DNA from: UBA6163 sp031411655
GTDB taxonomy: Bacteria > Planctomycetota > Planctomycetia > Pirellulales > Pirellulaceae
Assembly (NCBI GenBank): GCA_031411655.1
Contig: JANOBM010000122.1
Coordinates: 3,665-67,664, forward strand
Direction of reading: 5' to 3'
DNA length: 64,000 nt
The notes beneath the pieces are model-generated. The model did no database searches. It worked only from the letters and a program-made list of their open reading frames with translations, and was not told the origin of the DNA. Shown in pieces: positions 42,558 to 51,805 of the stretch; the first letter of the stretch is position 1; each line of letters begins with the position of its first letter. Position numbers and translations under genes: made by a program.

Positions 42558-44579
42558 ATGACTGAAAACGGCCATTCGAACCCAGATCACGACCAGCCTC
42601 AGGCAATGTTATTTGGGCATCCGACGGCCCTCTACACCTTATTTTTCGCCGAGATGTGGGAACGGTTTTCGTACTATGGAATGCGAGCATTGCTCGTGTT
42701 TTACATGATCAAAGGTTTCTTGAAGTACGACGACCCGCGGGCGTACAGCGTGTACGGTGCGTATACAGCTTTGGTCTATATGACGCCTTTTTTCGGCGGG
42801 CTTCTCGCAGACCGCTTGCTGGGCTCACGACGAGCCGTAGTGGTGGGGGGGCTATTGATGGCCGCCGGGCATTTGCTGATGACCGTCGAGACCGCGTCGG
42901 CCTTCTACTTTGCCTTAGCCTTGCTGATCGTCGGAAACGGCTTCTTCAAACCAAATATCTCAACGATCGTCGGAAGCCTCTACACAAAACTTGGCTCAAA
43001 GCGCGACGGTGGTTTCACGATTTTCTACATGGGGATCAATCTTGGTGCGTCCATGAGCCCACTGCTTTGCGGCTACATCGGCGAGACCTACGGATGGCAT
43101 TACGGCTTTGGGTTAGCAACGATCGGAATGCTAACGGGATTGGCAGTGTTTGTGATGCCTAACGCAATCACAAAAATACTCATTGGGATCGGCGCGATCG
43201 CGGCCGCGATCGGATTGCTCTTCTTTGGTCCCGCCGACCCGTTTTCGTATTCGGTAAATGTAATCGTTGCCGTAGCGATCGCGTCGGCAGGCGTTATCGC
43301 CGTTACCGCGATCGGGCGCGGCGGACTTCCGGAAAGTGCGGGCAGGCGACCAGGATACGACCCAACCCGTCCAACCGTTTTTGCCGGCATCAACGAGGGC
43401 TTTGTCTATCTGGGAACCGCCGTCGCGGTCCCACTCATCGCGTTATTGGTCTCTGGCTTTTCAATTCTGACGGCCGACGGCATGCCAGCCCAAGTGGTAC
43501 CGGAAAGCGTCGTCGAATCGTTTGCGAAAAGCGATTCCGGGATCATGAAGTTGCTCGCCGTACCGATTGGAGAAATCAGCAAACCAGCTGGACTGGTTTT
43601 GACCATCACGGGGATTCTGGCTTTTGGATACCTGATTATCGAAACGTTCCGACTGGACTTGGTTGCGAAACACCGCATGTTTGTAGTGCTGATCCTCACA
43701 TTTTTTGCAATGTTGTTTTTCTCGTTTTTTGAGCAGGCAGGGAGTTCCGTCAATAACTTTACCGACCGGAACGTCGATCGCATTCTTGTCGGTGAGCCGG
43801 TCACGGCAGCGCAGGTCGGGCAAACGATCACGATCGAGCCGACTCAGGAACAGCTTGGGTATCAGTTTGGGGGAAAAGTCTTCACGCTCAGCGACTTAGA
43901 TGGTCTGAGGGAGGCCAACAGCGAGACCGGGAAACCGCTTACCGTCCAGTGGCCCGTGGTTGATAGCAATGTGGGAATGAATGTCGCGTCACGAGAACGA
44001 GAAATGCCGGCAAGTATTTTTCAGGCCGTCAACCCGCTGTTTATTCTGATTTTCGGACTCGCGTTCTCCGCGCTGTGGACTTGGATGGGCTCAGGCGGTT
44101 TTGAGCCGAGTACAGCGACGAAGTTTGCGTTCGGGCTGATACAACTTGGGCTCGGATTCGGCTCTTTTTGGCTAGGCGCGGAGTCCGCTAATGAGAGAGG
44201 CATGGTCGGATTGCAATGGCTGATGCTTGGATACCTTTTCCAGACATCGGGCGAGCTTTGCCTTTCCCCCGTCGGACTGGCGATGATCGTGAAACTCTCT
44301 CCCCTTCGTCTGGTGAGCACGGTGATGGGAGGATGGTTCTTGGCGACTGCGTTTTCACAATACCTTGCTGCGATTATTTCACAGTTCACAGGCGTCAGCC
44401 ATGGAGGAGAAGAAGCGGCATCGATTCCTGCGCCGATCGCATCGGTGGACGTCTATGGCGGCGTTTTTGGGTCGATTGCGCTCGCCGCAATCGCGTCTGG
44501 AATCATTTGCCTCGCACTTTCACCGATTTTGACTCGGTGGATGCATGAGGAAGAGCCTGCGGGGAACGAAACTGCGTGA
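42558..44579 (+). CDS. POT-family proton-dependent oligopeptide transporter
   Basis: A 673-residue inner-membrane protein of the PTR2/POT family. The E-x-x-E-R-F-S-Y-Y-G motif of TM1 (FFAEMWERFSYYGMRALL), YTALVYMTPFFGGLLADR, FFKPNISTIVG and FTIFYMGINLGA are all hallmarks. These symporters import di- and tripeptides. A soluble insertion between TM segments (about residues 430-500) is longer than in E. coli DtpA. The frame is open upstream to 42237 across the mscS 5' end; ATG 42558 or GTG 42522 give sensible starts. Confidence 0.93.
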   Translation: MTENGHSNPDHDQPQAMLFGHPTALYTLFFAEMWERFSYYGMRALLVFYMIKGFLKYDDPRAYSVYGAYTALVYMTPFFGGLLADRLLGSRRAVVVGGLLMAAGHLLMTVETASAFYFALALLIVGNGFFKPNISTIVGSLYTKLGSKRDGGFTIFYMGINLGASMSPLLCGYIGETYGWHYGFGLATIGMLTGLAVFVMPNAITKILIGIGAIAAAIGLLFFGPADPFSYSVNVIVAVAIASAGVIAVTAIGRGGLPESAGRRPGYDPTRPTVFAGINEGFVYLGTAVAVPLIALLVSGFSILTADGMPAQVVPESVVESFAKSDSGIMKLLAVPIGEISKPAGLVLTITGILAFGYLIIETFRLDLVAKHRMFVVLILTFFAMLFFSFFEQAGSSVNNFTDRNVDRILVGEPVTAAQVGQTITIEPTQEQLGYQFGGKVFTLSDLDGLREANSETGKPLTVQWPVVDSNVGMNVASREREMPASIFQAVNPLFILIFGLAFSALWTWMGSGGFEPSTATKFAFGLIQLGLGFGSFWLGAESANERGMVGLQWLMLGYLFQTSGELCLSPVGLAMIVKLSPLRLVSTVMGGWFLATAFSQYLAAIISQFTGVSHGGEEAASIPAPIASVDVYGGVFGSIALAAIASGIICLALSPILTRWMHEEEPAGNETA

Positions 44580-44734
44580 CCCGCACCGTTAAATCGCCTG
44601 GTGATTAGCGCTCAGATTGTCGCAAAAGGGGTTTCCGGCGACCGGCTACGACGTTAGACTACGCGGCCCAGTTGGCTAAATCCACGCCGCTGGGTCGAAC
44701 ACCAATCACTGCTTTTGACTGAGAATTTGCCGAA

Positions 44735-45049
44735 ATGTACGCCATCATTGTAGACGGCGGTCGCCAGTACCGCGTCGAACCAGGCATGGAACTTAATCTT
44801 GATTATCGCGACCTGCCCGCAGGCGAGAGCATCACGCTTAGCAAAGTTCTTTGTGTAGGCGGCGAGTCCGGCCTTAAATTGGGCACACCGACGCTTGACG
44901 GCGCAACGGTCACGGCATCCGTTATTGGTATTCGCCAAGACAAAAAGATCTACGTCCAAAAGTTTCGCCGCCGTAAAAACTTCGACAAGCGAACCGGTCA
45001 TCGCCAAATGCACACGCGAGTTCGAATCGAGTCGATTGCTGGCGCCTAG
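44735..45049 (+). CDS. rplU: 50S ribosomal protein L21
   Basis: A 104-residue protein beginning MYAIIVDGGRQYRVEPGM with KIYVQKFRRRKNFDKRTGHRQ near the end, diagnostic for L21, which binds 23S rRNA. In most bacteria rpmA (L27) follows immediately; here a Ser/Thr kinase gene starts 18 bp downstream and L27 is not seen in the window. Confidence 0.97.
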   Translation: MYAIIVDGGRQYRVEPGMELNLDYRDLPAGESITLSKVLCVGGESGLKLGTPTLDGATVTASVIGIRQDKKIYVQKFRRRKNFDKRTGHRQMHTRVRIESIAGA

Positions 45050-45067
45050 CACTGATAGGACTCGACT

Positions 45068-46114
45068 ATGCCGGGGCTGAAGCTGGATGACTACCAACTC
45101 GGCGCCGCTTTGGGAATCGGTACTGTCGGAACGATCTATTCTGCGATAGAGACGGCTACCGGCAAGGTGGTCGCCATCAAACGCTTACATCCCACAGTGA
45201 GTCGCGATCCGCTCATCGGGGCTCGGTTTCGCCGCGAGATGACGATTCTGGAACGACTGCGTCATCCAAATATCATCGCTTACTACGGTGGTGGAAAGGA
45301 TTCCGACGGCAATCTTTTTTATGCGATGGAATTGGTCGATGGCGGATCGATCCGAGAACTCATCTCATCACTCGGTGGGTTGCCGTGGCAAGTGGTCGTT
45401 AACTGTGGGAGACAGATCTGCTCTGCACTCCAATGTGCGCACAATCACGGAATCATCCACCGGGATCTCAAACCTGGCAATCTTTTTCTCACTCGCGATG
45501 GCGTAGTTAAGCTCGGAGATTTTGGTATCGCACGCGACGTGGGTGCTTCCGATTTGACCGGCGAAGGCCTTACGGTAGGAACCCATGCCTACATGGCACC
45601 TGAACAAATCACCGGCGACGCTTCTATTTCTGGAAAGGCGGATTTGTACGCACTGGGGTGCTGCTTGTTCGAAATGCTTACAGGTCGCAAACCTTATGTG
45701 GCGGAAACATTTCCACAACTTTTTGAACAACACCTTCACGCCGCTCCGCCAAAGGCAAGTGATTTTGCCCCCGGATGCCCTCCTGAGCTTGATGAAATCA
45801 TCATCGAACTGCTCGCGAAAAATCCCGAGGATCGCCCGTTCAATGCCCGTGGTGTGCAGGGAAAGATGTTGCAAATCATTGAAAAATACAACCTCCTAGA
45901 GCCTAACACCGAGTTGAAGCGAGAAACGCCCAGTCGGGACGTATCGGCTGGGCAGGTATCCGACATCGGCCATCGCATGCTTCGAAGACAAATCGAGGCC
46001 CGACTGGGTGGGCCAACGCGTTCCGGTGTCAGTTGGACCAAGATGGCGGTCGTTATCGGACTGCTCGCCGTGCTTCTGGCGGTCGTAATGCTAATGCAAC
46101 GACAGGCTCCATGA
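45068..46114 (+). CDS. Serine/threonine protein kinase with C-terminal membrane anchor
   Basis: A 348-residue Hanks-type kinase: glycine loop GIGTVGTIYSA, VAIKRLHP with the catalytic lysine (about residue 38), HRDLKPGNLFL (about 131), DFGIARD (about 151) and MAPEQITG. A single hydrophobic helix (MAVVIGLLAVLLAVVMLMQ) ends the protein, so the kinase domain is cytoplasmic and membrane-tethered without an external sensor. It lies 18 bp after rplU and is probably co-transcribed, an unusual coupling. Confidence 0.93.
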   Translation: MPGLKLDDYQLGAALGIGTVGTIYSAIETATGKVVAIKRLHPTVSRDPLIGARFRREMTILERLRHPNIIAYYGGGKDSDGNLFYAMELVDGGSIRELISSLGGLPWQVVVNCGRQICSALQCAHNHGIIHRDLKPGNLFLTRDGVVKLGDFGIARDVGASDLTGEGLTVGTHAYMAPEQITGDASISGKADLYALGCCLFEMLTGRKPYVAETFPQLFEQHLHAAPPKASDFAPGCPPELDEIIIELLAKNPEDRPFNARGVQGKMLQIIEKYNLLEPNTELKRETPSRDVSAGQVSDIGHRMLRRQIEARLGGPTRSGVSWTKMAVVIGLLAVLLAVVMLMQRQAP

Positions 46115-46341
46115 CTTTTGTGGATCATTTACGGCCTTTTCCGCACCTGAGGGCTGGACGATGAATCACCTTGCACCTATCAATTCTTACGTTCCATTCG
46201 CTTACCACCGCCTTCCACCTCCATCATCGATCGAACTACTGTCCCAATCGGAGGGACTTTTGCCCTGCAGCGCCTCGTTGGCGTTGTTCACGGCGTTCGC
46301 AATACGATCTTTGGTATGCAGACACACAAGGAATCACTCCG

Positions 46342-47127
46342 ATGCCCGCTATGCTCCGACCCTACCGTTCCGTCCACCGTTTTTTTCTAGGCCTGACGCT
46401 CGCCGTTTCGCCGTTTGCAACCTCGGATTTCGTCATGGCTCAAGAACCGGCTGCGGCCGCACCTGCAAAGGCGGAAGCTGCGCCTCCAAAGGATGATATT
46501 GGTTACTTCCTTGGCATGTCCGTAGGCCAACAATTGGCCCAGCAGGGATTTGAAGCCAAGGACTTCACCGCCGAAGGACTTGCGGCCGGATTGGTCGATG
46601 CCCTTTCCGGCGGCGAACCGAAACTGTCGAGCGAACAATTCCAGGCCGTCGCTCAGAAGATCGAAGCCACCCTTCGCGCTCGTCAGCAAGAGGCAATGGA
46701 AGTGACCAAAAAGCAGGGCGTCGTCAACCTCGAGAAAAGCAAACTTTTTCTCGAAGAGAACGCCAAAAAAGAGGGGGTCAAGCAATTGGCTAGCGGCCTA
46801 CAGTACAAGGTGGTGACCGCAGGCCTTGGCAAGTCACCCACCGCTGAAAACACAGTTAAAGTTCACTACACCGGTACGCTTATCAACGGGCGAACGTTTG
46901 ATAGTTCCGTTGAACGCGGTGAACCAGCAACCTTCGGAGTCGGACAGGTGATTCCTGGTTGGCGACAAGCTCTGCAAGAAATGAAGGTCGGCGACAAGTG
47001 GATGCTTTACATTCCTCCACAGCTTGCCTACGGCGCACAGGGTTCGCCAGGCCGCGGCCCCGACGAAGGAATTGGTCCTAACGAAACACTGATTTTTGAA
47101 GTCGAATTGCTTGAGATAGTGGAGTAG
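46342..47127 (+). CDS. FKBP-type peptidyl-prolyl cis-trans isomerase, secreted
   Basis: A 261-residue exported protein of the FkpA/Mip layout: signal peptide (FFLGLTLAVSPFATSDFVMA), Ala/Pro linker, an N-terminal dimerisation domain (DDIGYFLGMSVGQQLAQQGF...) and a C-terminal FKBP domain from about residue 155 (VKVHYTGTLINGRTFDSSVE, GQVIPGWRQALQEMKVGDKW). It catalyses proline isomerisation of envelope proteins. The ATG at 46342 has an AAGGA site 9 nt upstream; the open frame before it lacks a signal sequence. Confidence 0.92.
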   Translation: MPAMLRPYRSVHRFFLGLTLAVSPFATSDFVMAQEPAAAAPAKAEAAPPKDDIGYFLGMSVGQQLAQQGFEAKDFTAEGLAAGLVDALSGGEPKLSSEQFQAVAQKIEATLRARQQEAMEVTKKQGVVNLEKSKLFLEENAKKEGVKQLASGLQYKVVTAGLGKSPTAENTVKVHYTGTLINGRTFDSSVERGEPATFGVGQVIPGWRQALQEMKVGDKWMLYIPPQLAYGAQGSPGRGPDEGIGPNETLIFEVELLEIVE

Positions 47128-47266
47128 CCTAGCGGCCTAGTGGTTATTCTTGAGCGGGCGGTTGTGCAAGCGACTGCCCGCTTTCGTTTTCGGTGTCCCA
47201 AACAGACAACCTTTCGGTTTCCAATCACACTTTCCTGTTTCTTAGAACGCGTATTTGGTGCTCATA

Positions 47267-48535
47267 ATGAAAATAAAACAACGCTTGCTCCGGGTGAAAT
47301 CCGCAACGCTGATGTCCGCCGTCTCCGTGTTGCTTGCTGCCCATTGCGTCGCCGAGCCCCCTCGCCAGCCGACGATCAATCTTGCCCAACCAACTGCTGA
47401 CTTGAACACCAGCCCGATCGATGTGTCAGTCGTCGAAGCCTATCCGAACTTGCACATCGATCGCCCAATCGTCATCACCGGCGCGGGCGATGGATCGAAG
47501 CGATTGTTTGTCGCCTCGCAGCAGGGACCGATCTACTGGATTGACCAGAACGATTCAAAGGTTGAAGAACCCAATCTGTTCATGGATATCTCGGATCGCG
47601 TCAGCTACAAAGATCACGAAAACGAAGAAGGTCTTTTGGGGCTGACCTTCCATCCCAAGTTTGAAGAGAATGGCTTTTTCTACATCTATTACACAACCAA
47701 ACAACGACCTCACGTATCGGTCCTCAGCCGGTTTACTGCGACAGGTCGGGACCATCGGGTTGCGGATCCCAACAGCGAATTGGAGCTGATGCGAATCCCA
47801 CAGCCTTTCTGGAATCACAATGGCGGAACCATCGTCTTCGGGCCGGATGGTTTTCTTTATGTCGCCTTGGGGGATGGTGGCAAAGGAAATGATCCACTGC
47901 AAAGCGGCCAAGACGTGAGCAAACTGTTAGGTTCCATTTTACGAATCGACGTCGATCACAAATCTGACGGCTTTAATTATAAGATTCCGGACGACAACCC
48001 GTTTGCAAATAATCCCAACGCATGGCCTGAGATTTATGCATACGGTGTACGCAACATTTGGCGAATGTCGTTTGATCCCAAGACGAACGATCTTTATGCA
48101 GCAGACGTCGGCCAAAATGATTGGGAAGAAGTGAACATCGTCACCCTGGGCGGTAACTACGGATGGAGCCTTCGCGAAGGCGCTCACTCGTTTACCCTCG
48201 ATGGCAATAAAGGTTCCGAAGCCCGCCCAGAATTAATCGATCCGCTTATCGAGTATCCGCATACCGATGACTGGGGCAAGTCGATTACCGGCGGCGCTGT
48301 TTATCGCGGCAAGAGGACCCCGATGCTCGATGGCTATTATCTGTACGGCGACTATGTCAGTGGACGGCTTTGGGCGATGAAATTCGATCCGAAAACGAAA
48401 ACTGTTGTCGAAAATCGATCGATCGCCTGGAATCAATTGCCAGTCTTCACGTTCGGCCAAACGGACGATGGTGAAGTCTTAATGAGCACGATGATGTCGG
48501 GTGGGAAGATCTTCCGATTCGACGCAAAGAAGTAG
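47267..48535 (+). CDS. PQQ-dependent sugar dehydrogenase-like (GSDH/sorbosone family), secreted
   Basis: A 422-residue exported protein: signal peptide (SATLMSAVSVLLAAHCVA), then a beta-propeller with GAGDGSKRLFVASQQGPIYW, EEGLLGLTFHPKF, WNHNGGTIVFGPDG (His expected near the PQQ site), LYVALGDGG, YGVRNIWRMSFDP and WSLREGAHSF. These match the glucose/sorbosone dehydrogenase family. The cofactor and substrate are inferred from family only. ATG 47267 is preferred to 47255. Confidence 0.88.
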   Translation: MKIKQRLLRVKSATLMSAVSVLLAAHCVAEPPRQPTINLAQPTADLNTSPIDVSVVEAYPNLHIDRPIVITGAGDGSKRLFVASQQGPIYWIDQNDSKVEEPNLFMDISDRVSYKDHENEEGLLGLTFHPKFEENGFFYIYYTTKQRPHVSVLSRFTATGRDHRVADPNSELELMRIPQPFWNHNGGTIVFGPDGFLYVALGDGGKGNDPLQSGQDVSKLLGSILRIDVDHKSDGFNYKIPDDNPFANNPNAWPEIYAYGVRNIWRMSFDPKTNDLYAADVGQNDWEEVNIVTLGGNYGWSLREGAHSFTLDGNKGSEARPELIDPLIEYPHTDDWGKSITGGAVYRGKRTPMLDGYYLYGDYVSGRLWAMKFDPKTKTVVENRSIAWNQLPVFTFGQTDDGEVLMSTMMSGGKIFRFDAKK

Positions 48536-48563
48536 CCAGTCTCCAAGACGCTTAACCCAGGGA

Positions 48564-48637
48564 GCTAAATGAGTGCTCCCCATTTAGCGATTGTTCAAGA
48601 GAAAAGGTTGCAGTAATGCTGCGACCTTCCGGAAGGT
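48564..48637. terminator. Terminator hairpins between convergent genes
   Basis: Three inverted repeats lie in this gap: GCTAAATG / CATTTAGC (48564-48588), AAGGTTGCAG / CTGCGACCTT (48604-48628, one G-T pair) and the palindrome ACCTTCCGGAAGGT (48624-48637), followed on the plus strand by TTTATTCTCTTCTT. The second with the T-rich run is the best candidate terminator for the sugar dehydrogenase gene. Confidence 0.65.
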
Positions 48638-48638
48638 T

Positions 48639-50339
48639 TTATTCTCTTCTTAATTCCCCTGAAGAGCCTCGCATTGTAAAGTCTTTTTCCACCGGTATGA
48701 CTCCGCTTTGAGGGGCGATCAGAGTATCCAAAAAGGCCAGCATCGCTTGCTGCTCTTCAAATGGAAGCGAGAAGAAACGATTGCGAGTTCGCTGCGATTC
48801 TCCATCATGCATCGCAATCGCTTCAAGGATGGACTCCGCTCGCCCATCATGCATGTAGGGTGCCGAATCGCTGAGGCCCCAAAGCGGTGCGGTCCGCCAC
48901 TCCTGAGTGATATTGGTCGGAATCACGGTGGATGTCGCCATTCTTTGTAGTACGACCTTCGATGCAACTTCCGGTGTATGGGGTTGACCTGGTATTGCAA
49001 TCGTCTTGACGATGACATCGTCCCGGTCAATCTTCACCGGCTCCCTTACTGTGCGTGACGACCGCGTGGGCATTTCAAATCGAACCTCTCGCACAGGATT
49101 CCTGCCGGGCGAGGCGAGAGAAAACGCTGTCGACTGCCCCGAGTAGCTGTTTGTCGACCGGATGGCACTGACTGCGGCAACCTGCTCATACTGAATCGTC
49201 GTTTCTTTTCGATAGGGAGGCGCGGTGTTGTAGTCCTGCAGTGCCGGGCCCATGTCGTGCAGTAAAAGGTCGCTGTATAGGCCGCTCGCGGGACCAAGGT
49301 CGGGCACGTGGCAAACGGCGCAGCCGATAGTGTTAAACCGTTTTTCTCCTAGCGCCACTTCCATCGCATGCTCCTGCTCGATTGCCGGTCGCCGAACCGG
49401 AGGAGGTAAGGCCGCGATGAAGGAGGACATGGCCATGATCGAATGATTATCGATGTCAACTCGAGTGTTTTCATAACTAGGTTGCATCCTATCTTTTGGT
49501 TGTGGTACCGATTTCGATTGCAGGCCAAGTTCGTTGACACAAGCGTTCTCAGTAAACTCGATGAGATTCGCAAAATTTGCCCGCCATCCAAAGCGACCGA
49601 TTCTTCCATCGACAAGGATTGCAGGGCGACCGTGAATCTCGGGGTGCGGCTGTTGAGCCTTCACCTGTTGGAGGATGACAGATTCAGGGACTAAGTCGAT
49701 TAGCCCGGCACCGAAAAGCGCTGTCGTGTTGCGGGCAAAAACGTGGGCTGTGACGACGACGGAACCCGTCGCGTCTCCAAATGTACGAGGCTCTGCCTCC
49801 GCATGGACCGTATCACTGCTGACCATACGGTCGTCCGCCCATGCGGGATTAAAAGTCACCATGGTCTGCTTGCGTACTCGGTCGTACTCTGGCGAACCAC
49901 CGCGCCGATGGACAGCAAATGTATTTTTTACTTGGTCATCCGAACTGATTACTCCGGGCAGCAACGTGCCAAGAGCTAGAACGACTGACTCACCGCCAAT
50001 TGGCTGCTTAACAACCAGTGACTGGATCGAAAAAGTCCTTGCGTTGAAGCGATGGTCGCCAGCGCCTCCCACTCCACCCAAACGATGGCACGCAACACAG
50101 GAGACGTGGTTAAACACGGGCCCCAGACCGTCGCCATTTAGTCCCAGAGGAGTTGGCGCGAATTCATTAGTGAATAACTGTTTTCCTAAAGCGACCAGTT
50201 CAGGCGATGCTCCATAAGCATTTCCATCTAACAAGAAAAAAACTCCCACCAGGGCAACCTTGATCCACTCAGCGAATCGACGACGAGAATGCGCCAAGTA
50301 AATCCCCGAATGAACCTCCGAGTAAATCATCGAATGCAC
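48639..50339 (-). CDS. DUF1111-type di-haem oxidoreductase
   Basis: A 566-residue secreted protein with two c-type haem motifs, CVACHRLGGVGGAGDHRFNAR (about residue 80) and CAVCHVPDLG (about residue 338), and the family ending PLWGLSDSAPYMHDGRAESI. This is the di-haem thiol-oxidoreductase-like family (DUF1111) distantly related to MauG. A signal/anchor segment VALVGVFFLLDGNAYGA is near the N-terminus. Its start overlaps the 3' end of the upstream unknown gene by 13 bp, so the two form an operon. Substrate unknown. Confidence 0.85.
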   Translation of the reverse strand: MHSMIYSEVHSGIYLAHSRRRFAEWIKVALVGVFFLLDGNAYGASPELVALGKQLFTNEFAPTPLGLNGDGLGPVFNHVSCVACHRLGGVGGAGDHRFNARTFSIQSLVVKQPIGGESVVLALGTLLPGVISSDDQVKNTFAVHRRGGSPEYDRVRKQTMVTFNPAWADDRMVSSDTVHAEAEPRTFGDATGSVVVTAHVFARNTTALFGAGLIDLVPESVILQQVKAQQPHPEIHGRPAILVDGRIGRFGWRANFANLIEFTENACVNELGLQSKSVPQPKDRMQPSYENTRVDIDNHSIMAMSSFIAALPPPVRRPAIEQEHAMEVALGEKRFNTIGCAVCHVPDLGPASGLYSDLLLHDMGPALQDYNTAPPYRKETTIQYEQVAAVSAIRSTNSYSGQSTAFSLASPGRNPVREVRFEMPTRSSRTVREPVKIDRDDVIVKTIAIPGQPHTPEVASKVVLQRMATSTVIPTNITQEWRTAPLWGLSDSAPYMHDGRAESILEAIAMHDGESQRTRNRFFSLPFEEQQAMLAFLDTLIAPQSGVIPVEKDFTMRGSSGELRRE

Positions 50340-51628
50340 CTTGCCTGAATTCGCTTAAGGGCGTCTATAAAACGTCCCTCTGACTCTTGGTAGAAAAACT
50401 GTGCCTTCGCGTGTTGAGCATCTAATAACACCCACTTGGGCGGCGGATTGGAATCATGAAACCAATCGATGGATTTCTCCTTGCCTTTTGAAAGTATCGC
50501 GGCAAGTTCAGCAAAGTTAACGGCACGATGCTCCACGCCCGCGAGTGATTCTTCAATCTGTGTCCGCTGGCGGGTTTCACGGCGCTCAAGAACGTCGGAT
50601 GCTGCATTGGAAACAAGATGATTCGGTTGAACTGCTATACAATCCACGAAGGGGGTTTCGTGTAAGACCTCCAAAGCGACGGGGCCCTGGGGAAGCACTT
50701 GGTCGTACCAATGGTGAAGGTCTGACAACTCAACTCGCCAAGGCTGCGCCCCCCAGACGACTGTAGCCAACTCGGGCCAGACCTGATCAACCGTTTTACC
50801 GGTTACACAAGGCAACATAGCATCACACCAGTAGCGACAAGCTTCGGCGTGCTGCTGCACGGCGGCGAGTCGTCCATTTTCAATGGGCAATGAGAGCAAG
50901 AAACGCTCGGCCAAGTCTTTCTGCAATGCGGGGTTCAAACGCTCAGCAGCAAGGACGATGTTCACATCGTGCTGGATCGAATCGAGCAGAGGACGATAGT
51001 GCCGAATCGTTCGAGATTGAATGGCTGTTCTCAAGGACTGAATACCTGCAACTTCCTTGGCGGCCTCATTTTCATCCGTGGAGCCTTCCGGCTCACGGTG
51101 TTTGCCAAGCTCAGTAACAATGGATTGTTCATCGGCTTGTTCAAGGAGCGTTAAAAATTGTTCTGCGTTCGTCATTCCCACACAAAACGCAAATACGCGG
51201 TCCGCCTCATCACAAAAAAACAGTAACGCACGCCGCGGTCCGACCTTGGGGCGATTTTGGAACATTATTCTCGGCGCGCCTGCAAAAACGCTGCGTATTT
51301 GAAGAGACGTGCGTGGGCGTAAATCGCGACACGCTCGAATCACCTTCGCAAGCGATGAACCACACCATGGAGATGCGCTCGTTGATAAAAAATCGTCATC
51401 GGTTACGACAACAACCTTCGTAACAGCAGAACATGCAAGCATTGGAGAAGGGCAGGAATGCGAAGCGGCTGCCAAACTTGCGTCAACCGCGCCTACCTCA
51501 CCGGAATAAACGGTAAAGGCTAACGCCAGCAAACATGCCCAGGCAATCGAACGTGCACGAAAGGCGCGGACAATGGGGACCGATGATGTTATTCTGAAGT
51601 CCGGACGAAGATGAGATTGCCGTGTCAT
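50327..51628 (-). CDS. Secreted protein of unknown function, operon partner of the DUF1111 protein
   Basis: A 433-residue protein with an N-terminal signal (SIAWACLLALAFTVYSGEVGA). I recognise no domain. Features are an N-terminal third with scattered cysteines (HSCPSPMLACSAV, SPWCGSS), an FFCDEADRVFAFCVG segment and a helical C-terminal half. The 13-bp overlap with the di-haem gene suggests that the proteins work together, perhaps as the substrate or chaperone of the haem enzyme. The start at 51628 (MTRQSHLRP) is preferred to one 12 nt earlier. Confidence 0.65.
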   Translation of the reverse strand: MTRQSHLRPDFRITSSVPIVRAFRARSIAWACLLALAFTVYSGEVGAVDASLAAASHSCPSPMLACSAVTKVVVVTDDDFLSTSASPWCGSSLAKVIRACRDLRPRTSLQIRSVFAGAPRIMFQNRPKVGPRRALLFFCDEADRVFAFCVGMTNAEQFLTLLEQADEQSIVTELGKHREPEGSTDENEAAKEVAGIQSLRTAIQSRTIRHYRPLLDSIQHDVNIVLAAERLNPALQKDLAERFLLSLPIENGRLAAVQQHAEACRYWCDAMLPCVTGKTVDQVWPELATVVWGAQPWRVELSDLHHWYDQVLPQGPVALEVLHETPFVDCIAVQPNHLVSNAASDVLERRETRQRTQIEESLAGVEHRAVNFAELAAILSKGKEKSIDWFHDSNPPPKWVLLDAQHAKAQFFYQESEGRFIDALKRIQARCIR

Positions 51629-51805
51629 GAAAGAAGCCAACTTATTCGCTAGCTACGAAATGGGAATCGGACTCCCAAAACGGTCGACACCAACATTCTA
51701 TTGGGGAAAGATCTCAGCGGCAATGCAGACTTCTCTCCGCCGAATCCGACAACGAAAATACTAGATCTTTGCACCGCAAACCGTCCTACTTTGGGAACAA
51801 GCCAC

